DNA of 64,000 nt, from assembly GCA_020249145.1 (NCBI GenBank), contig JADCGF010000023.1:42281-106280 (forward strand). The letters run 5' to 3'. The position numbers were made by a program, and so were the translations under genes. The notes beneath the pieces were generated by a model that had not been told where the DNA came from, did not search any database, and saw only the letters and a program-made list of their open reading frames with translations. Position 1 is the first letter of the stretch. Every line of letters begins with the position of its first letter. Source of the DNA: Roseomonas sp. (GTDB lineage: Bacteria > Pseudomonadota > Alphaproteobacteria > Acetobacterales > Acetobacteraceae). Below, piece after piece: positions 36,153 to 44,954 of the stretch.

Positions 36153-36439
36153 AGACTGCGGCGGCATTGCTTGTGGTTCTGGCGGTGGCGGGCTGCGCCG
36201 GGCAATCGCGAGAAGATATCTTCCCACCCGATACCAGCGCAGATGCAGCGGCGTGTCGGGAAGAAGCCCGGCGCGACCCGGCGCTCAGGGATTTGCGGCA
36301 TAGTATTTTCATTGGGTTCCAGGCGCAGGAAGAACGCGTGCGCAATGAGATCATTGCAACGCAACGCCGCACCTATTTCGACTGCATGGCGCTGCGCGGC
36401 CATGCGCGCCAGGGCGGGGTGGAGCGGGTGCGGCGTTAG
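36149..36439 (+). CDS. Small putative lipoprotein
   Basis: The 96-residue product begins MKTAAALLVVLAVAGCAGQS, a lipoprotein signal with lipobox LAVAGC (Cys at residue 16). The remaining 80 residues are charged and probably helical: ADAAACREEARRDPALRDLR, then FQAQEERVRNEIIATQRRTY. No family is recognised. It is translationally coupled to nudC, and its last four bases overlap the convergent DUF2244 gene. An outer- or inner-membrane anchored periplasmic role is inferred from the signal only. Confidence 0.75.
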   Translation: MKTAAALLVVLAVAGCAGQSREDIFPPDTSADAAACREEARRDPALRDLRHSIFIGFQAQEERVRNEIIATQRRTYFDCMALRGHARQGGVERVRR

Positions 36440-36945
36440 AGCTCTCTGAGTTGCGGATTATCAAAATCCGGCCGCCTTGCGCGGGCGAGCGCGCCGCGCA
36501 AAGCCTCGGCCAATTCGGCCTTTTCCGGCGCGGAAAGATGCCGGCCAATTTCCAAAACGCGGCCTCGGCTTTTGATCCATAGGCGCCCGCCGCGCGGCGC
36601 GGCCTCATCCCAGTCAACCTTCGCCCAATAGGCATCCAAGACGCTGCGCACCACCCGCCCGCGATGATCCACATGGCGGATGGAAAGCCCGGCATCGGTC
36701 AGCAGCACCATTTCACTGACGCGGCGCGACGCCCGCGCATGCCATAGCAGCGCCGCCAGCGCGGCACCCACTTCCAGCCCGATGAAGGGCAACACCGGCC
36801 AGGCGCCAAGGGCGAAGAAGATACCCGCCGGAATCGCCGCCGCCAGAATCAACAACCCCGCGAGCACGCGAAAGCCCCGCACCGTAAAGCTCTGCGGTGG
36901 GGTGGAGATCGCTTCGAACAGAACGGTTTCTCTGGGGGGTGTCAT
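36436..36945 (-). CDS. DUF2244 domain-containing membrane protein
   Basis: The 169-residue protein has two close hydrophobic segments, FRVLAGLLILAAAIPAGIFF and WPVLPFIGLEVGAALAALLW, then a soluble beta-rich C-terminal region with VLLTDAGLSIRHVDHRGRV and RLWIKSRGRVLEIGRHLSAP. This matches the DUF2244 family (PF10003), common next to nth or cytochrome oxidase genes in alphaproteobacteria. Its function is unknown. It is divergent from nth by 37 bp and overlaps the lipoprotein gene tail. Confidence 0.88.
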   Translation of the reverse strand: MTPPRETVLFEAISTPPQSFTVRGFRVLAGLLILAAAIPAGIFFALGAWPVLPFIGLEVGAALAALLWHARASRRVSEMVLLTDAGLSIRHVDHRGRVVRSVLDAYWAKVDWDEAAPRGGRLWIKSRGRVLEIGRHLSAPEKAELAEALRGALARARRPDFDNPQLREL

Positions 36946-36982
36946 CGGGGCCTAACTTAGGTCAAAATGGTGCCGAAACACC

Positions 36983-37684
36983 ATGCCCAAAGCCAAGCCC
37001 GATCACGGTTCTGCCCGCGCGCCCCGCCGCGCCCGCCTGATGGCGCGCGACCAAGCCGGCGCATTCCTCCGCGCCTTGGCCCAAGGCAATCCCGCGCCGG
37101 AGACCGAGCTTTTCTACCAGGATCACTTCTCCTTGCTGGTGGCGGTGGTGCTGTCCGCGCAAACCACGGATGCGGCGGTGAATAAATGCACGCCCGCGCT
37201 ATTTGCCGCCGCGCCCACCCCCGCTGCCATGGCGGCGCTGGGCGCGGAAGGCATCGGCCCCTTTATCCGCCGCATCGGGCTATGGCAGGCCAAGGCGCGC
37301 AATGTGGCGGCTTTGGCGGCGCAGCTTGCGGAACGCCATGGCGGGCAGGTGCCATCAGACCGCGCTGCGCTGGAAGCCCTTCCCGGCGTCGGGCGGAAAA
37401 CCGCCAATGTCGTGCTGAATGTCGCCTTCGGGCAGAATACCATGGCAGTGGATACGCATATCTTTCGGCTGGGTAACCGCACCGGTCTGGCGCCCGGCAA
37501 GACCACGCGCGCGGTGGAAGAGGGCTTGGTCAAGCGCTGCCCGCCCGAATTGCTGCGCGATGCGCATCACTGGCTGATCCTACATGGGCGCTACATCTGC
37601 AAGGCGCGGGCGCCGGAATGCTGGCGCTGCCCGGCGCGGGCTTCGTGCAACTACCGGGATAAGGTGCTGGCGCCGCCAGCCTAG
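36983..37684 (+). CDS. nth: Endonuclease III (DNA glycosylase/AP lyase)
   Basis: The 233-residue repair enzyme removes oxidised pyrimidines. The helix-hairpin-helix is LPGVGRKTANVVLNVAFG, with the catalytic lysine expected on the preceding helix near TTDAAVNKCTPALF, and the catalytic aspartate in AVDTHIFRLGNRTGL. A 4Fe-4S cluster has cysteines at 206, 213, 216 and 222 with the classic 6-2-5 spacing. The basic N-terminal 25 residues are slightly longer than in E. coli. Confidence 0.97.
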   Translation: MPKAKPDHGSARAPRRARLMARDQAGAFLRALAQGNPAPETELFYQDHFSLLVAVVLSAQTTDAAVNKCTPALFAAAPTPAAMAALGAEGIGPFIRRIGLWQAKARNVAALAAQLAERHGGQVPSDRAALEALPGVGRKTANVVLNVAFGQNTMAVDTHIFRLGNRTGLAPGKTTRAVEEGLVKRCPPELLRDAHHWLILHGRYICKARAPECWRCPARASCNYRDKVLAPPA

Positions 37685-37751
37685 GCTTCGCCTTGCCTTG
37701 CCGCCTCGGCCCTGGCGTTCCATCCTGCGGCCATCTGGAAAGGAATGCCCC

Positions 37752-38552
37752 ATGGAAGCGCCCGTACTTGTTGAAATCACCGATGACATCGCGCTGGTCA
37801 CGTTGAACCGACCCGAATCGCGTAATCCGCTTGATCCTGAAACGCAGGACGCCTTGATCGCCATTTTCATGAAGCTGGATGCGGACGCGAAAGCGCGGGT
37901 TGCGATCCTGACCGGCGCCGGCAGCGCCTTTTGCGCCGGCGGCAATGTGCGCCGCATGGGTGAAGCTGCGAGTGGTTCCACCGAACGTACCCCCGCCCAG
38001 GCGCGCGGCTATTATCGCCACGGCATTCAGCGCCTGCCGCGCATGTTCGAACAATTGGAAATCCCCGTCATCGCGGCTGTGAACGGCCCGGCCATGGGCG
38101 CGGGCTGTGACCTGACCTGCATGTGCGATTTGCGTATTGCCGGCCAATCCGCGCGCTTCGCCGAAAGCTTCGTGAAGCTTGGCATCATCCCCGGCGATGG
38201 CGGCGCCTGGTTGCTGCCGCGCGTGGTGGGCTTCGCCAAGGCGGCTGAGATGTCGCTGACCGGCGATGCGCTCTCAGCCGATCAGGCGCTGGCTTATGGG
38301 CTGGTGTCTCAGGTAGTGCCGGATGCGGAATTGCTGGATGCGGCGCGTGCGCTGGCGCGGCGCATCGCCGCCAATCCGCCCCATGCCGTGCGTATGGCGC
38401 GGCGCCTGTTGCGGGAAGCCTGGAACAATCGGCTTGATTCAGTGCTTGAAATGTCTTCCGCCATGCAGGCGGTGGCGCATACCACGGAAGACCACAAGGA
38501 GGCGCTGGCGGCGATGCGTGAAAAGCGCAAGCCGACCTATAAGGGCGCCTGA
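37752..38552 (+). CDS. Enoyl-CoA hydratase/isomerase (crotonase) family protein
   Basis: The 266-residue crotonase has IALVTLNRPESRNPLDPETQ at the start, then the oxyanion-hole segments SAFCAGGNVRRMGEAA and NGPAMGAGCDLTCMCDLRIA, and a FAESFVKLGIIPGDGGAWLL stretch followed by PR. The first catalytic Glu position of true hydratases is not clearly kept, so the reaction could be hydration, isomerisation or another CoA-ester chemistry. It begins a three-gene run with an SDR and a second crotonase, suggesting a beta-oxidation-like route. The start at 37752 follows GGAATGCCCC. Confidence 0.92.
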   Translation: MEAPVLVEITDDIALVTLNRPESRNPLDPETQDALIAIFMKLDADAKARVAILTGAGSAFCAGGNVRRMGEAASGSTERTPAQARGYYRHGIQRLPRMFEQLEIPVIAAVNGPAMGAGCDLTCMCDLRIAGQSARFAESFVKLGIIPGDGGAWLLPRVVGFAKAAEMSLTGDALSADQALAYGLVSQVVPDAELLDAARALARRIAANPPHAVRMARRLLREAWNNRLDSVLEMSSAMQAVAHTTEDHKEALAAMREKRKPTYKGA

Positions 38553-38555
38553 TCC

Positions 38556-39398
38556 TTGTTCGCGCCGGGGCTGCTTGCTGGGCGGCGCGCGCTGATCACC
38601 GGTGGCGGCACCGGCTTGGGGCGCGCCATTGCGCGGCGCTATCTGCAATTGGGCGCACGCATCGCGATTTGTGGGCGGCGGCTGGCGGTGTTGCAGGAAA
38701 CCGCGGCGGCCTTGCGCGCGGAAATCCCTGGCGCGGATATTGCAGTCCATGCCTGCGATATTCGTGATGCCGCCGCTGTGGACGCGATGCTGGATGCCGT
38801 CTTTGCCGAAGGCTTGCCCGATATTCTGGTGAATAACGCAGCGGCGAATTTCCTGGCACAGACGCATCGGCTTTCCGCGCGCGCCTTGGATGCAGTGCTG
38901 GCCACCACGCTGCATGGCGCGGCCTATTGCACCATGGGCGTCGGACGGCGTTGGATTGATGCCGGGCAGCCCGGCGTGGTGCTGTCTATCCTGACGCTTT
39001 CCGCCTTGCAGGGCGCTGCCTTTACCGTGCCATCCGCCATGGCCAAGGCCGGTGTTTTGGCGATGACGCAAAGCCTGGCAGTCGAATGGGGCCGGCATGG
39101 CATTCGGCTGGTCGCTATTGCGCCGGGCACTTTCCCGACCGAGGCCGCTGTGGCGCGGCTCCGCCCCGGTGGTTTGGATCATGGTGATGTGCCGTTGAAC
39201 CGCGCCGGGAAGCATGAGGAACTCACCGACCTCGCCGCCTATCTGGTTTCCGAAAATGCTGGCTACATCACAGGCGAATGCGTGGTGATTGATGGCGGGC
39301 GGCGTTATCTGGGCGGCGCGCGGGCCGGTGTGCGGGAAATGCTCGCCTGGGATGATGCCGCCTGGGAAAAACAGCGCGAAAAGACACCAAAGAAATGA
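38556..39398 (+). CDS. SDR oxidoreductase resembling 2,4-dienoyl-CoA reductase
   Basis: The 280-residue protein has a clear cofactor loop LITGGGTGLGRAIARRYLQL and an NAA (DILVNNAAANF) motif. The catalytic segment reads GAAFTVPSAMAKAGVLAMTQ followed by SLAVEWG. The lysine is kept, but the usual Tyr four residues before it is replaced, as in 2,4-dienoyl-CoA reductases. IAPGTFPTEAAVARLRPGG and IDGGRRYLGG follow. The likely start is a TTG at 38556, three bases after the previous stop. The stop overlaps the next start (ATGA). Together with its two crotonase neighbours it fits unsaturated acyl-CoA metabolism. Confidence 0.9.
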   Translation: MFAPGLLAGRRALITGGGTGLGRAIARRYLQLGARIAICGRRLAVLQETAAALRAEIPGADIAVHACDIRDAAAVDAMLDAVFAEGLPDILVNNAAANFLAQTHRLSARALDAVLATTLHGAAYCTMGVGRRWIDAGQPGVVLSILTLSALQGAAFTVPSAMAKAGVLAMTQSLAVEWGRHGIRLVAIAPGTFPTEAAVARLRPGGLDHGDVPLNRAGKHEELTDLAAYLVSENAGYITGECVVIDGGRRYLGGARAGVREMLAWDDAAWEKQREKTPKK

Positions 39399-40213
39399 CC
39401 GAAGCCTTCAGCGAAATTCTCTACTCAGTTGCGGATCGCGTCGCGACCATCACGCTCAATCGGCCAGAGCGTATGAATGCCTGGTCAACCGTGATGGAAG
39501 CTGAAACCCGCGCGGCTTTCGCGCTGGCTGTCGCGGATGAGGATGTGTGCGCCATTGTGCTGACCGCCACCGGCAAGGGGTTTTGCGTGGGCGCGGATGT
39601 TTCCGCCATCGCCACGCGCGGCGCGGAACGCCCGATTTATGCGGGGGTGACGCCCCCGCCCGGTGATGCGCCGCCGACCGAGGATTTCGCGCGGCGCTAT
39701 TCCTATATGCTCAATATCGGCAAGCCGGTGATTGCCGGCATCAATGGTGCGGTGGCGGGGGTTGGTTTCTGCCTGACGCTGTTTTGCGATGTTCGCTTCA
39801 TGGCGGCGGGCGCCAAGCTTTCAACGGCTTTTGCAAGGCGAGGTTTGGTCGCGGAACATGGCAGCGCCTGGATACTGCCGCGCCTGATTGGGCCGATGAA
39901 TGCCGCTGATCTTTTGCTTTCAGGCCGCAGTATTGCGGCGGAAGAAGCCGCTGGTATGGGCCTGGTGCGCGTGTTGCCGGCGGATGGCTTCCACGCGGCG
40001 GTGCAAGCCTATTCGGCTGATCTCGCGAATAATTGCTCACCCCGTTCCATGCGCGTGATCAAGCGGCAGATGACGCTCGCGCCGTTTCAGAATCTATCAG
40101 AGGCAGTGGAGTTGGCCGAGGTGGAACAGGATGCCACACGCGGCACGGAAGACCGGCGCGAAGGGGTTGCGGCTTTCCTTGAAAAGCGCAAACCGAATTT
40201 CACGGGGCGCTAA
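39395..40213 (+). CDS. Enoyl-CoA hydratase/isomerase family protein
   Basis: The 272-residue crotonase opens ILYSVADRVATITLNRPERM followed by NAWS. The oxyanion-hole motifs are GKGFCVGADVSAIATRG and INGAVAGVGFCLTLFCDVRF. A STAFARRGLVAEHGSAWILP stretch lies where the catalytic acid region is found. A small insertion (GVTPPPGDAPPTEDFARRYS, residues about 88-107) is longer than usual. It is coupled to the SDR by a 4-bp overlap, and its end overlaps a convergent methyltransferase gene by 14 bp. The substrate is an unidentified acyl-CoA. Confidence 0.92.
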   Translation: MTEAFSEILYSVADRVATITLNRPERMNAWSTVMEAETRAAFALAVADEDVCAIVLTATGKGFCVGADVSAIATRGAERPIYAGVTPPPGDAPPTEDFARRYSYMLNIGKPVIAGINGAVAGVGFCLTLFCDVRFMAAGAKLSTAFARRGLVAEHGSAWILPRLIGPMNAADLLLSGRSIAAEEAAGMGLVRVLPADGFHAAVQAYSADLANNCSPRSMRVIKRQMTLAPFQNLSEAVELAEVEQDATRGTEDRREGVAAFLEKRKPNFTGR

Positions 40214-41441
40214 TCAGCAGCCTATTCGTCTTTTCCATTGCGGCCACCAGCACCTGGAATTCCCGCGCAAAAACCTCCCGCGCTGTGCCGTTACGCGCCA
40301 GATCATCACCAATCTCGCCAATGCTGCGCTTGCCATCAATGCGCGACAGAATCGCGCCCGCCAGCCGAGGCAACGGCACCGGTACGGTCAGGCCATCAAA
40401 GATAACCCGCAACACGCCATCGCGCGGAATGCTGGCGGCAAGCTTCGCGCCATCCAATTCCCGCAGACACGGCACAGCAGCGGGATCATCCCAAGGCGCG
40501 CTGATCACGGGCGCATCGGCACGGACGCAATAGGCGATATGCACGCCCATATTGCCGGTGATCGCCTCGGCCAAAGCGGCGCGTTGCACCACATCCATTG
40601 CTTCGATCCGTGGGCGCAGCTTGGGATCGGAAAGATAGGAAAGCGGGTCGTAGCGTAGCGGTTCCACCAGACACACTATCCGCAAACCCGCGGCAGCGAT
40701 CAGCGCATTGAAGGCTGGTACCGTGAAGGCGACATCACGCGGATTGAGCAGCAAATCATAAAGCCCGGCATCGCCGCCCTTTTCATGATCCGTGATCCAG
40801 GGGTTGCGCTTCAGCCACGCCGTTTCTGGCATTTGCCGCCACAGGCGCTTCGCCACCTCTACCCGCGCTGCCGGCGCTTCATCGGGCGGCGCCAGAAGGC
40901 GTAGCGCATCCTGTGCCATGTAAACCCCGGTGCGCCCATGCGGCGCATAGACCATAAGGCCCAAGCCACCCCCAGGCGCCAGGGCTGAAACCAGCGCCTT
41001 CAGCCCCGCAAGCGGATCGGGCAAGTGATGCAGGACGCCACAGCAATCAATGTAATCGAAAGGCCCAAGCCCGCTGCCCGGTAGATCAAGCAAAGAGCCT
41101 TCCTGGAAAATCACATTCTCCAGCTTGCGCGCCGCCACCCGCGCTTCTGCCACGCGCCGGGCCGCCGCCGAACGATCCAGCCAAGTGACATCGCCGGCCC
41201 GCCCGGCGGACGCCATTTGCTGAGCCAGCATCACCGTGGCATCGCCGCTGCCCCCACCCGCCACCAGGGCGCGCAAGGGTTGGGAGGCGGGCCGGCAGGC
41301 GCCGAAAATCCAATGATCCACTTCGCGCAAATGGCTTGGGCTGCCGATGATCAGGCGCTTGGCCTCATCCCGAGGATCCCGTTCTGGATAGGGATAGGCA
41401 TCATATTGCGCGGCAAGCGCGGCATCGGCGGCGTCCTTCAT
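40200..41441 (-). CDS. Class I SAM-dependent methyltransferase
   Basis: The 413-residue protein starts with YDAYPYPERDPRDEAKRLII and has motif I as RALVAGGGSGDATVMLAQQM, an acidic motif II region VTWLDRSAAARRVAEARV, and FDYIDCCGVLHHLPDPLAGL as the post-I/IV segment. A C-terminal extension of about 150 residues ends SRIDGKRSIGEIGDDLARNG, resembling a small PqqD-like or regulatory winged domain. The substrate is unknown. The opening YDAYPYPxR is typical of methyltransferases found next to secondary or lipid metabolism genes. It is convergent with the crotonase gene. Confidence 0.85.
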   Translation of the reverse strand: MKDAADAALAAQYDAYPYPERDPRDEAKRLIIGSPSHLREVDHWIFGACRPASQPLRALVAGGGSGDATVMLAQQMASAGRAGDVTWLDRSAAARRVAEARVAARKLENVIFQEGSLLDLPGSGLGPFDYIDCCGVLHHLPDPLAGLKALVSALAPGGGLGLMVYAPHGRTGVYMAQDALRLLAPPDEAPAARVEVAKRLWRQMPETAWLKRNPWITDHEKGGDAGLYDLLLNPRDVAFTVPAFNALIAAAGLRIVCLVEPLRYDPLSYLSDPKLRPRIEAMDVVQRAALAEAITGNMGVHIAYCVRADAPVISAPWDDPAAVPCLRELDGAKLAASIPRDGVLRVIFDGLTVPVPLPRLAGAILSRIDGKRSIGEIGDDLARNGTAREVFAREFQVLVAAMEKTNRLLISAP

Positions 41442-41481
41442 GGCGCCTATCTACCAAGCCTAGTGAAAGCTGAAAGCCCGG

Positions 41482-42624
41482 TCACGCTTCACGCGCCAGC
41501 AATTCCTTGAGCAGTTCCACCGTGCGCGCTGGTTGTTCCTGCTGCACCCAATGCCCGGCGCCAGGCACCAGATGTGCTGCTGCCATGCGCGTGCAGGCAA
41601 TGCCCTGCATGCGTTCGAACGCCCCCGGCGCCTGGAATACGCCCCAATCCGCCGCACCCGCGATAAAGACCGAAGGCACATCAATGCTGCGCCCGGCAAA
41701 CAGCGCCAAATCAGCATTCACTTCCGGTGCGAAGCGGGTGCGATACCAATTCAGCCCGCCCTGAAATCCGGTGCGGCCATATTCTTCGGCATAAACCGCC
41801 ATTTCCGCTTCCGTCATCCAGGCGCAGCGCGCAACCTGCTCCGCGCTTGGCATTTCATGCGCGACAGTCTCCGGCATCGTCTCGGCGCGGTCCATCACGT
41901 AATAGGTGGGCAGCTTTGCCATTTCCTCGGCTGACCAATCGCGCAGCTTATGCGGTTTGTTCGCGGCCCAATCAGCGCTTTTGTGGTGGTAATAGGCGCG
42001 CATGAAGGCATGCAGCCCCTGCGCCGCGCCCATCATATCGGCATTGGCCGGGCGCGTCGCGTAATAGGCGTGGTAGTGTTTGCGCGGGCGGGGCAGCGCG
42101 GCCAAAGCTTCATCCAGCCCCGGCATGGCGGAAGAACCGCTGGTTTGCTGCCCTGGCTTCGGCCAATCCGGCCCGCCGGCGAAAGGCGCGCTCATCAGGG
42201 CAACGCGGCGAAACACATCGGGGCGCGTTAGCGCGCACCAGGCCGCGACGGGCGAGCCAAAATCATGCCCGATCACCGCCGCCACTTCCCGGTAGCCAAG
42301 GGCAGCGACCACCCCAAGCGCATCGCGCACCAGATTGGTCAGGCGAAACGGCGCCAGCGGCGCGTCATAATCCGTCTCGGCCCCCGTGGTGCGGCCATAG
42401 CCGCGCTGATCCGGCGCCACCACGTGATAGCCCATCGCCGCAAGCGGCAGCATCACATGCCGCCAGGAATAGGCGAGTTCCGGAAACCCGTGCAGCAACA
42501 ACAAACAAGGCCGACCGGGCGTTTCATGCCCCGCTTCCAGCACATGCACGCGAAGCCCATTAATGCCTTCAAGAAAGCGGGCGCGGATGCCTTGCGGCAA
42601 GGTCGGTGAGCTGAGCGATTCCAT
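41482..42624 (-). CDS. Alpha/beta hydrolase, epoxide-hydrolase type
   Basis: The 380-residue enzyme has LLLLHGFPELAYSWRHVMLP and HVVAPDQRGYGRTTGAET, then the nucleophile elbow AAVIGHDFGSPVAAWCALTR, where Asp rather than Ser is the nucleophile. That assigns it to the epoxide hydrolase/haloalkane dehalogenase branch. The histidine is in VPGAGHWVQQEQPAR. A 100-residue cap region lies in between. It is divergent from the acyl-CoA synthetase gene with a 97-bp gap. The natural substrate is unknown. Confidence 0.9.
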   Translation of the reverse strand: MESLSSPTLPQGIRARFLEGINGLRVHVLEAGHETPGRPCLLLLHGFPELAYSWRHVMLPLAAMGYHVVAPDQRGYGRTTGAETDYDAPLAPFRLTNLVRDALGVVAALGYREVAAVIGHDFGSPVAAWCALTRPDVFRRVALMSAPFAGGPDWPKPGQQTSGSSAMPGLDEALAALPRPRKHYHAYYATRPANADMMGAAQGLHAFMRAYYHHKSADWAANKPHKLRDWSAEEMAKLPTYYVMDRAETMPETVAHEMPSAEQVARCAWMTEAEMAVYAEEYGRTGFQGGLNWYRTRFAPEVNADLALFAGRSIDVPSVFIAGAADWGVFQAPGAFERMQGIACTRMAAAHLVPGAGHWVQQEQPARTVELLKELLAREA

Positions 42625-42721
42625 GGCGATGTCCCTATTGCTTCACCCCATCCCGCCCGAACCACGCCCAGCAATCAAGCCCTGCATTGACGCACGCCCC
42701 GGCAGGCGAGACTTTGCCGCC

Positions 42722-44263
42722 ATGCAGGATGGTATTCCCTGGTCTTCGGACCTTTTGACCCTCGCGCGGCGATTCGGCCCGCGGATCGCGATCACGGATG
42801 ATGACGCCAGCATTACCTATGCGGCACTTTCCGCCCGCGCCCATGGTCTGGCGCGGCGCCTGATGGCGGAGGGTTTCAAGCCCGGCCAGCCAGTGGCGAC
42901 CTTCGTGCCCAATGGCTGCGATGCGCCCTGGGTGAGCTATGGCCTGACCATGGCGGGTGTTGCGGAAACGCCGTGCAATACCGGGTCTACCGCTGCGGAA
43001 TTGGGCTGGTATGCGGAATTGACTGGTTTCAAGCGCATCGTGGCGCCGCAAGCATCTTGCGCGCGGCTTGCGGGGCTTGGGTTTGAACCGCTCGCCTTGG
43101 AAGACATCGCCCCGGATGACAGCGCCGCGCCGCTACCCCCTGTGCCATCCGATGCCTGGGGGCGGATCATTTTCACCTCGGGCACCACAGGCAAGCCCAA
43201 GGCGATTCTGCATAGCCATGGCGGGCGGTACCTCGCCAATATCCTGCAACGCGCCGTGCTGCCTTTCACGCCCGAACCCGGTGAACGTGTGCTGCTGATG
43301 ACCCCCTTCACCCATGGCGCGGCGCTGATCACCTATGCCTGGTTGGATCACGGCGGAGAGGTTGTCTTGCAGGACGGCGTGCGCGCTGATCGCATCGCGC
43401 CGGTGCTGGCCGCGCCGCTTTCGGCGATTTTCGCGCCGCCGACGGTTTTGGCGAAATTGCTGGCGCTGTTTCCGGGCCAGGCCGTGCCAGGGCTCAAGGT
43501 GATTTTCTGCGGCACGCAAACCCTGACGCGCGATCTTTACGCCCGCGCCGCGGCGCAATTCGGCCCGGTGGTGCGCGTGACCTATGGCATGAGTGAATGC
43601 TTCAACCCCATCACCGTGCTGGAAGGCCCCGATGTCGCCGCCGCCATGGCGGAAAATGATGATGGGCTTGGCGCCAATCTCGGCTGGCCGGCCACGGGCG
43701 TTGAAATCGCCATCCGGGACGAAGCCGGCGCCCCCCTGCGAGCGGGTGATTCCGGCGATATCTGGCTGCGTGCCCGGCACATGAATATCGGCATGATCGG
43801 CCCGGATGGCTTTGTGCCACGCCCCGCCGGCGCCTGGCATCGCACCGGGGATTTGGGCGCGCTTGATGCGCAAGGCCGGCTGCGGCTGGCGGGCCGGGCT
43901 TCGGATGTGATGAAAACCGGCGGCTACCGCGTCCACCCCGCCGAGATCGAAACCACCCTGGAACCCGCCACCCAAGGCCGCGCGGTTTGCGTGCTGGGCC
44001 TCGCTTCGGATTATTGGGGTGAGGTCATCATCGCCGTGGCTGAGGGCTTGCCGGAAGGCTGGGAGAAAGCGGCGATCCCGTTGGCCGAGGACCTCGCCAA
44101 GCATAAGCGACCGCGCGCCTGGCTGGTGCTGCCTGAATTGCCACGCAATGCGCAGGGCAAGGTGGTGCGTGCGCGCGTGCGGGAAGCGGTGCTGGCGCGC
44201 TGGCGGCTGGAAGATGGCCCGCATCCACGCCTGCTACCCGCCCCCGCCGGAAAGGATGATTAA
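42722..44263 (+). CDS. AMP-dependent acyl-CoA synthetase/ligase
   Basis: The 513-residue protein belongs to the acyl-CoA synthetase (ANL) superfamily. The P-loop-like motif is IIFTSGTTGKPKAILHSHGG, followed by the VTYGMSECFNP motif, WHRTGDLGALDAQGRLRLAG and RASDVMKTGGYRVHPAEIE, and near the end ELPRNAQGKVVRARV with the catalytic lysine. It would activate an organic acid to its CoA ester, feeding the crotonase/SDR cluster upstream. The start at 42722 (MQDGIPWSSD) is preferred over 42629, which would collide with the divergent hydrolase gene. It ends 3 bp before hemJ. Confidence 0.93.
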   Translation: MQDGIPWSSDLLTLARRFGPRIAITDDDASITYAALSARAHGLARRLMAEGFKPGQPVATFVPNGCDAPWVSYGLTMAGVAETPCNTGSTAAELGWYAELTGFKRIVAPQASCARLAGLGFEPLALEDIAPDDSAAPLPPVPSDAWGRIIFTSGTTGKPKAILHSHGGRYLANILQRAVLPFTPEPGERVLLMTPFTHGAALITYAWLDHGGEVVLQDGVRADRIAPVLAAPLSAIFAPPTVLAKLLALFPGQAVPGLKVIFCGTQTLTRDLYARAAAQFGPVVRVTYGMSECFNPITVLEGPDVAAAMAENDDGLGANLGWPATGVEIAIRDEAGAPLRAGDSGDIWLRARHMNIGMIGPDGFVPRPAGAWHRTGDLGALDAQGRLRLAGRASDVMKTGGYRVHPAEIETTLEPATQGRAVCVLGLASDYWGEVIIAVAEGLPEGWEKAAIPLAEDLAKHKRPRAWLVLPELPRNAQGKVVRARVREAVLARWRLEDGPHPRLLPAPAGKDD

Positions 44264-44266
44264 GCC

Positions 44267-44719
44267 ATGGTGATCGAAGCCCTCGCGCCCTTTTATGCCT
44301 GGACCAAGGCCTTGCATCTGATCAGTGTTTTCGCCTGGATGGCGGGGCTTTTCTACCTGCCCAGGCTTTATGTCTACCACACGCAGCAGGCGCCCGGTTC
44401 CGCTCAGGGGGAGTTGTTCAAGACCATGGAACGGCGCCTGCTGCGCGCCATCATGAACCCGGCCATGATCACTTCCTGGGTTTTTGGGCTCTTGCTGATC
44501 CTGACGCCGGGCGTGGTGGATTGGCGCGCCGGCTGGTGGCACGGCAAGCTTTTCGGGCTTTTGGGCATGACCGCCTTTCACATGGATTTGGCCCGCGCCC
44601 GGAGGCTTTTTGCCGAAGACCGGAACACCCGTAGTGAAAGGTCCTGGCGCATCGCCAATGAAGTGCCGACGCTGCTGCTGATCCTGATTGTCATCATGGT
44701 GATCGTGAAGCCCTTCTGA
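44267..44719 (+). CDS. hemJ: Protoporphyrinogen oxidase HemJ
   Basis: The 150-residue inner-membrane enzyme converts protoporphyrinogen IX to protoporphyrin IX in heme synthesis. It has four hydrophobic helices. The first region contains [20 protein letters not shown] with the conserved histidine, the second [12 protein letters not shown], then [17 protein letters not shown], and the last is [19 protein letters not shown]. The family length is about 145-150. It follows the acyl-CoA synthetase by three bases and precedes rho, the standard alphaproteobacterial arrangement. Confidence 0.94.
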   Translation: MVIEALAPFYAWTKALHLISVFAWMAGLFYLPRLYVYHTQQAPGSAQGELFKTMERRLLRAIMNPAMITSWVFGLLLILTPGVVDWRAGWWHGKLFGLLGMTAFHMDLARARRLFAEDRNTRSERSWRIANEVPTLLLILIVIMVIVKPF

Positions 44720-44726
44720 CCACCCG

Positions 44727-44755
44727 TTGACGGAGAGCCTTCGACTCCATAAAGT
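44727..44755 (+). promoter_or_regulatory. Candidate sigma70 promoter for rho
   Basis: TTGACG at 44727-44732 and TAAAGT at 44750-44755 are separated by 17 nt, a near-consensus arrangement. It begins just after hemJ and would start a long leader of about 190 nt before the rho ATG. Confidence 0.5.
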
Positions 44756-44817
44756 AAGAGGTCCTTCCTTTCGCGGACCCGCCGTTTCACATCCGGCGCT
44801 TCCGCATTCCCCTTCTA

Positions 44818-44867
44818 CCCGTTTACGGGACATTTACGGATACGCCGCCTTGTGTGGCCCGTATCCG
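44818..44867 (+). promoter_or_regulatory. Two hairpins in the rho leader
   Basis: A 4-bp stem with TTTA loop, CCCG/CGGG, at 44818-44829 is followed by a stem CGGATACG (44837-44844) with CGTATCCG (44860-44867). They lie in the 235-nt hemJ-rho gap. Leaders of rho genes are often involved in Rho autoregulation in other bacteria; here the role is inferred from position. Confidence 0.5.
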
Positions 44868-44954
44868 GCAACATCGGTCAAGCCGCCCTTTGGGCGTGTG
44901 GCGCCGCGGTTCGGGTCCCGATTTCTCAAGCCTCACGGAACGCCAAGGCACCAA

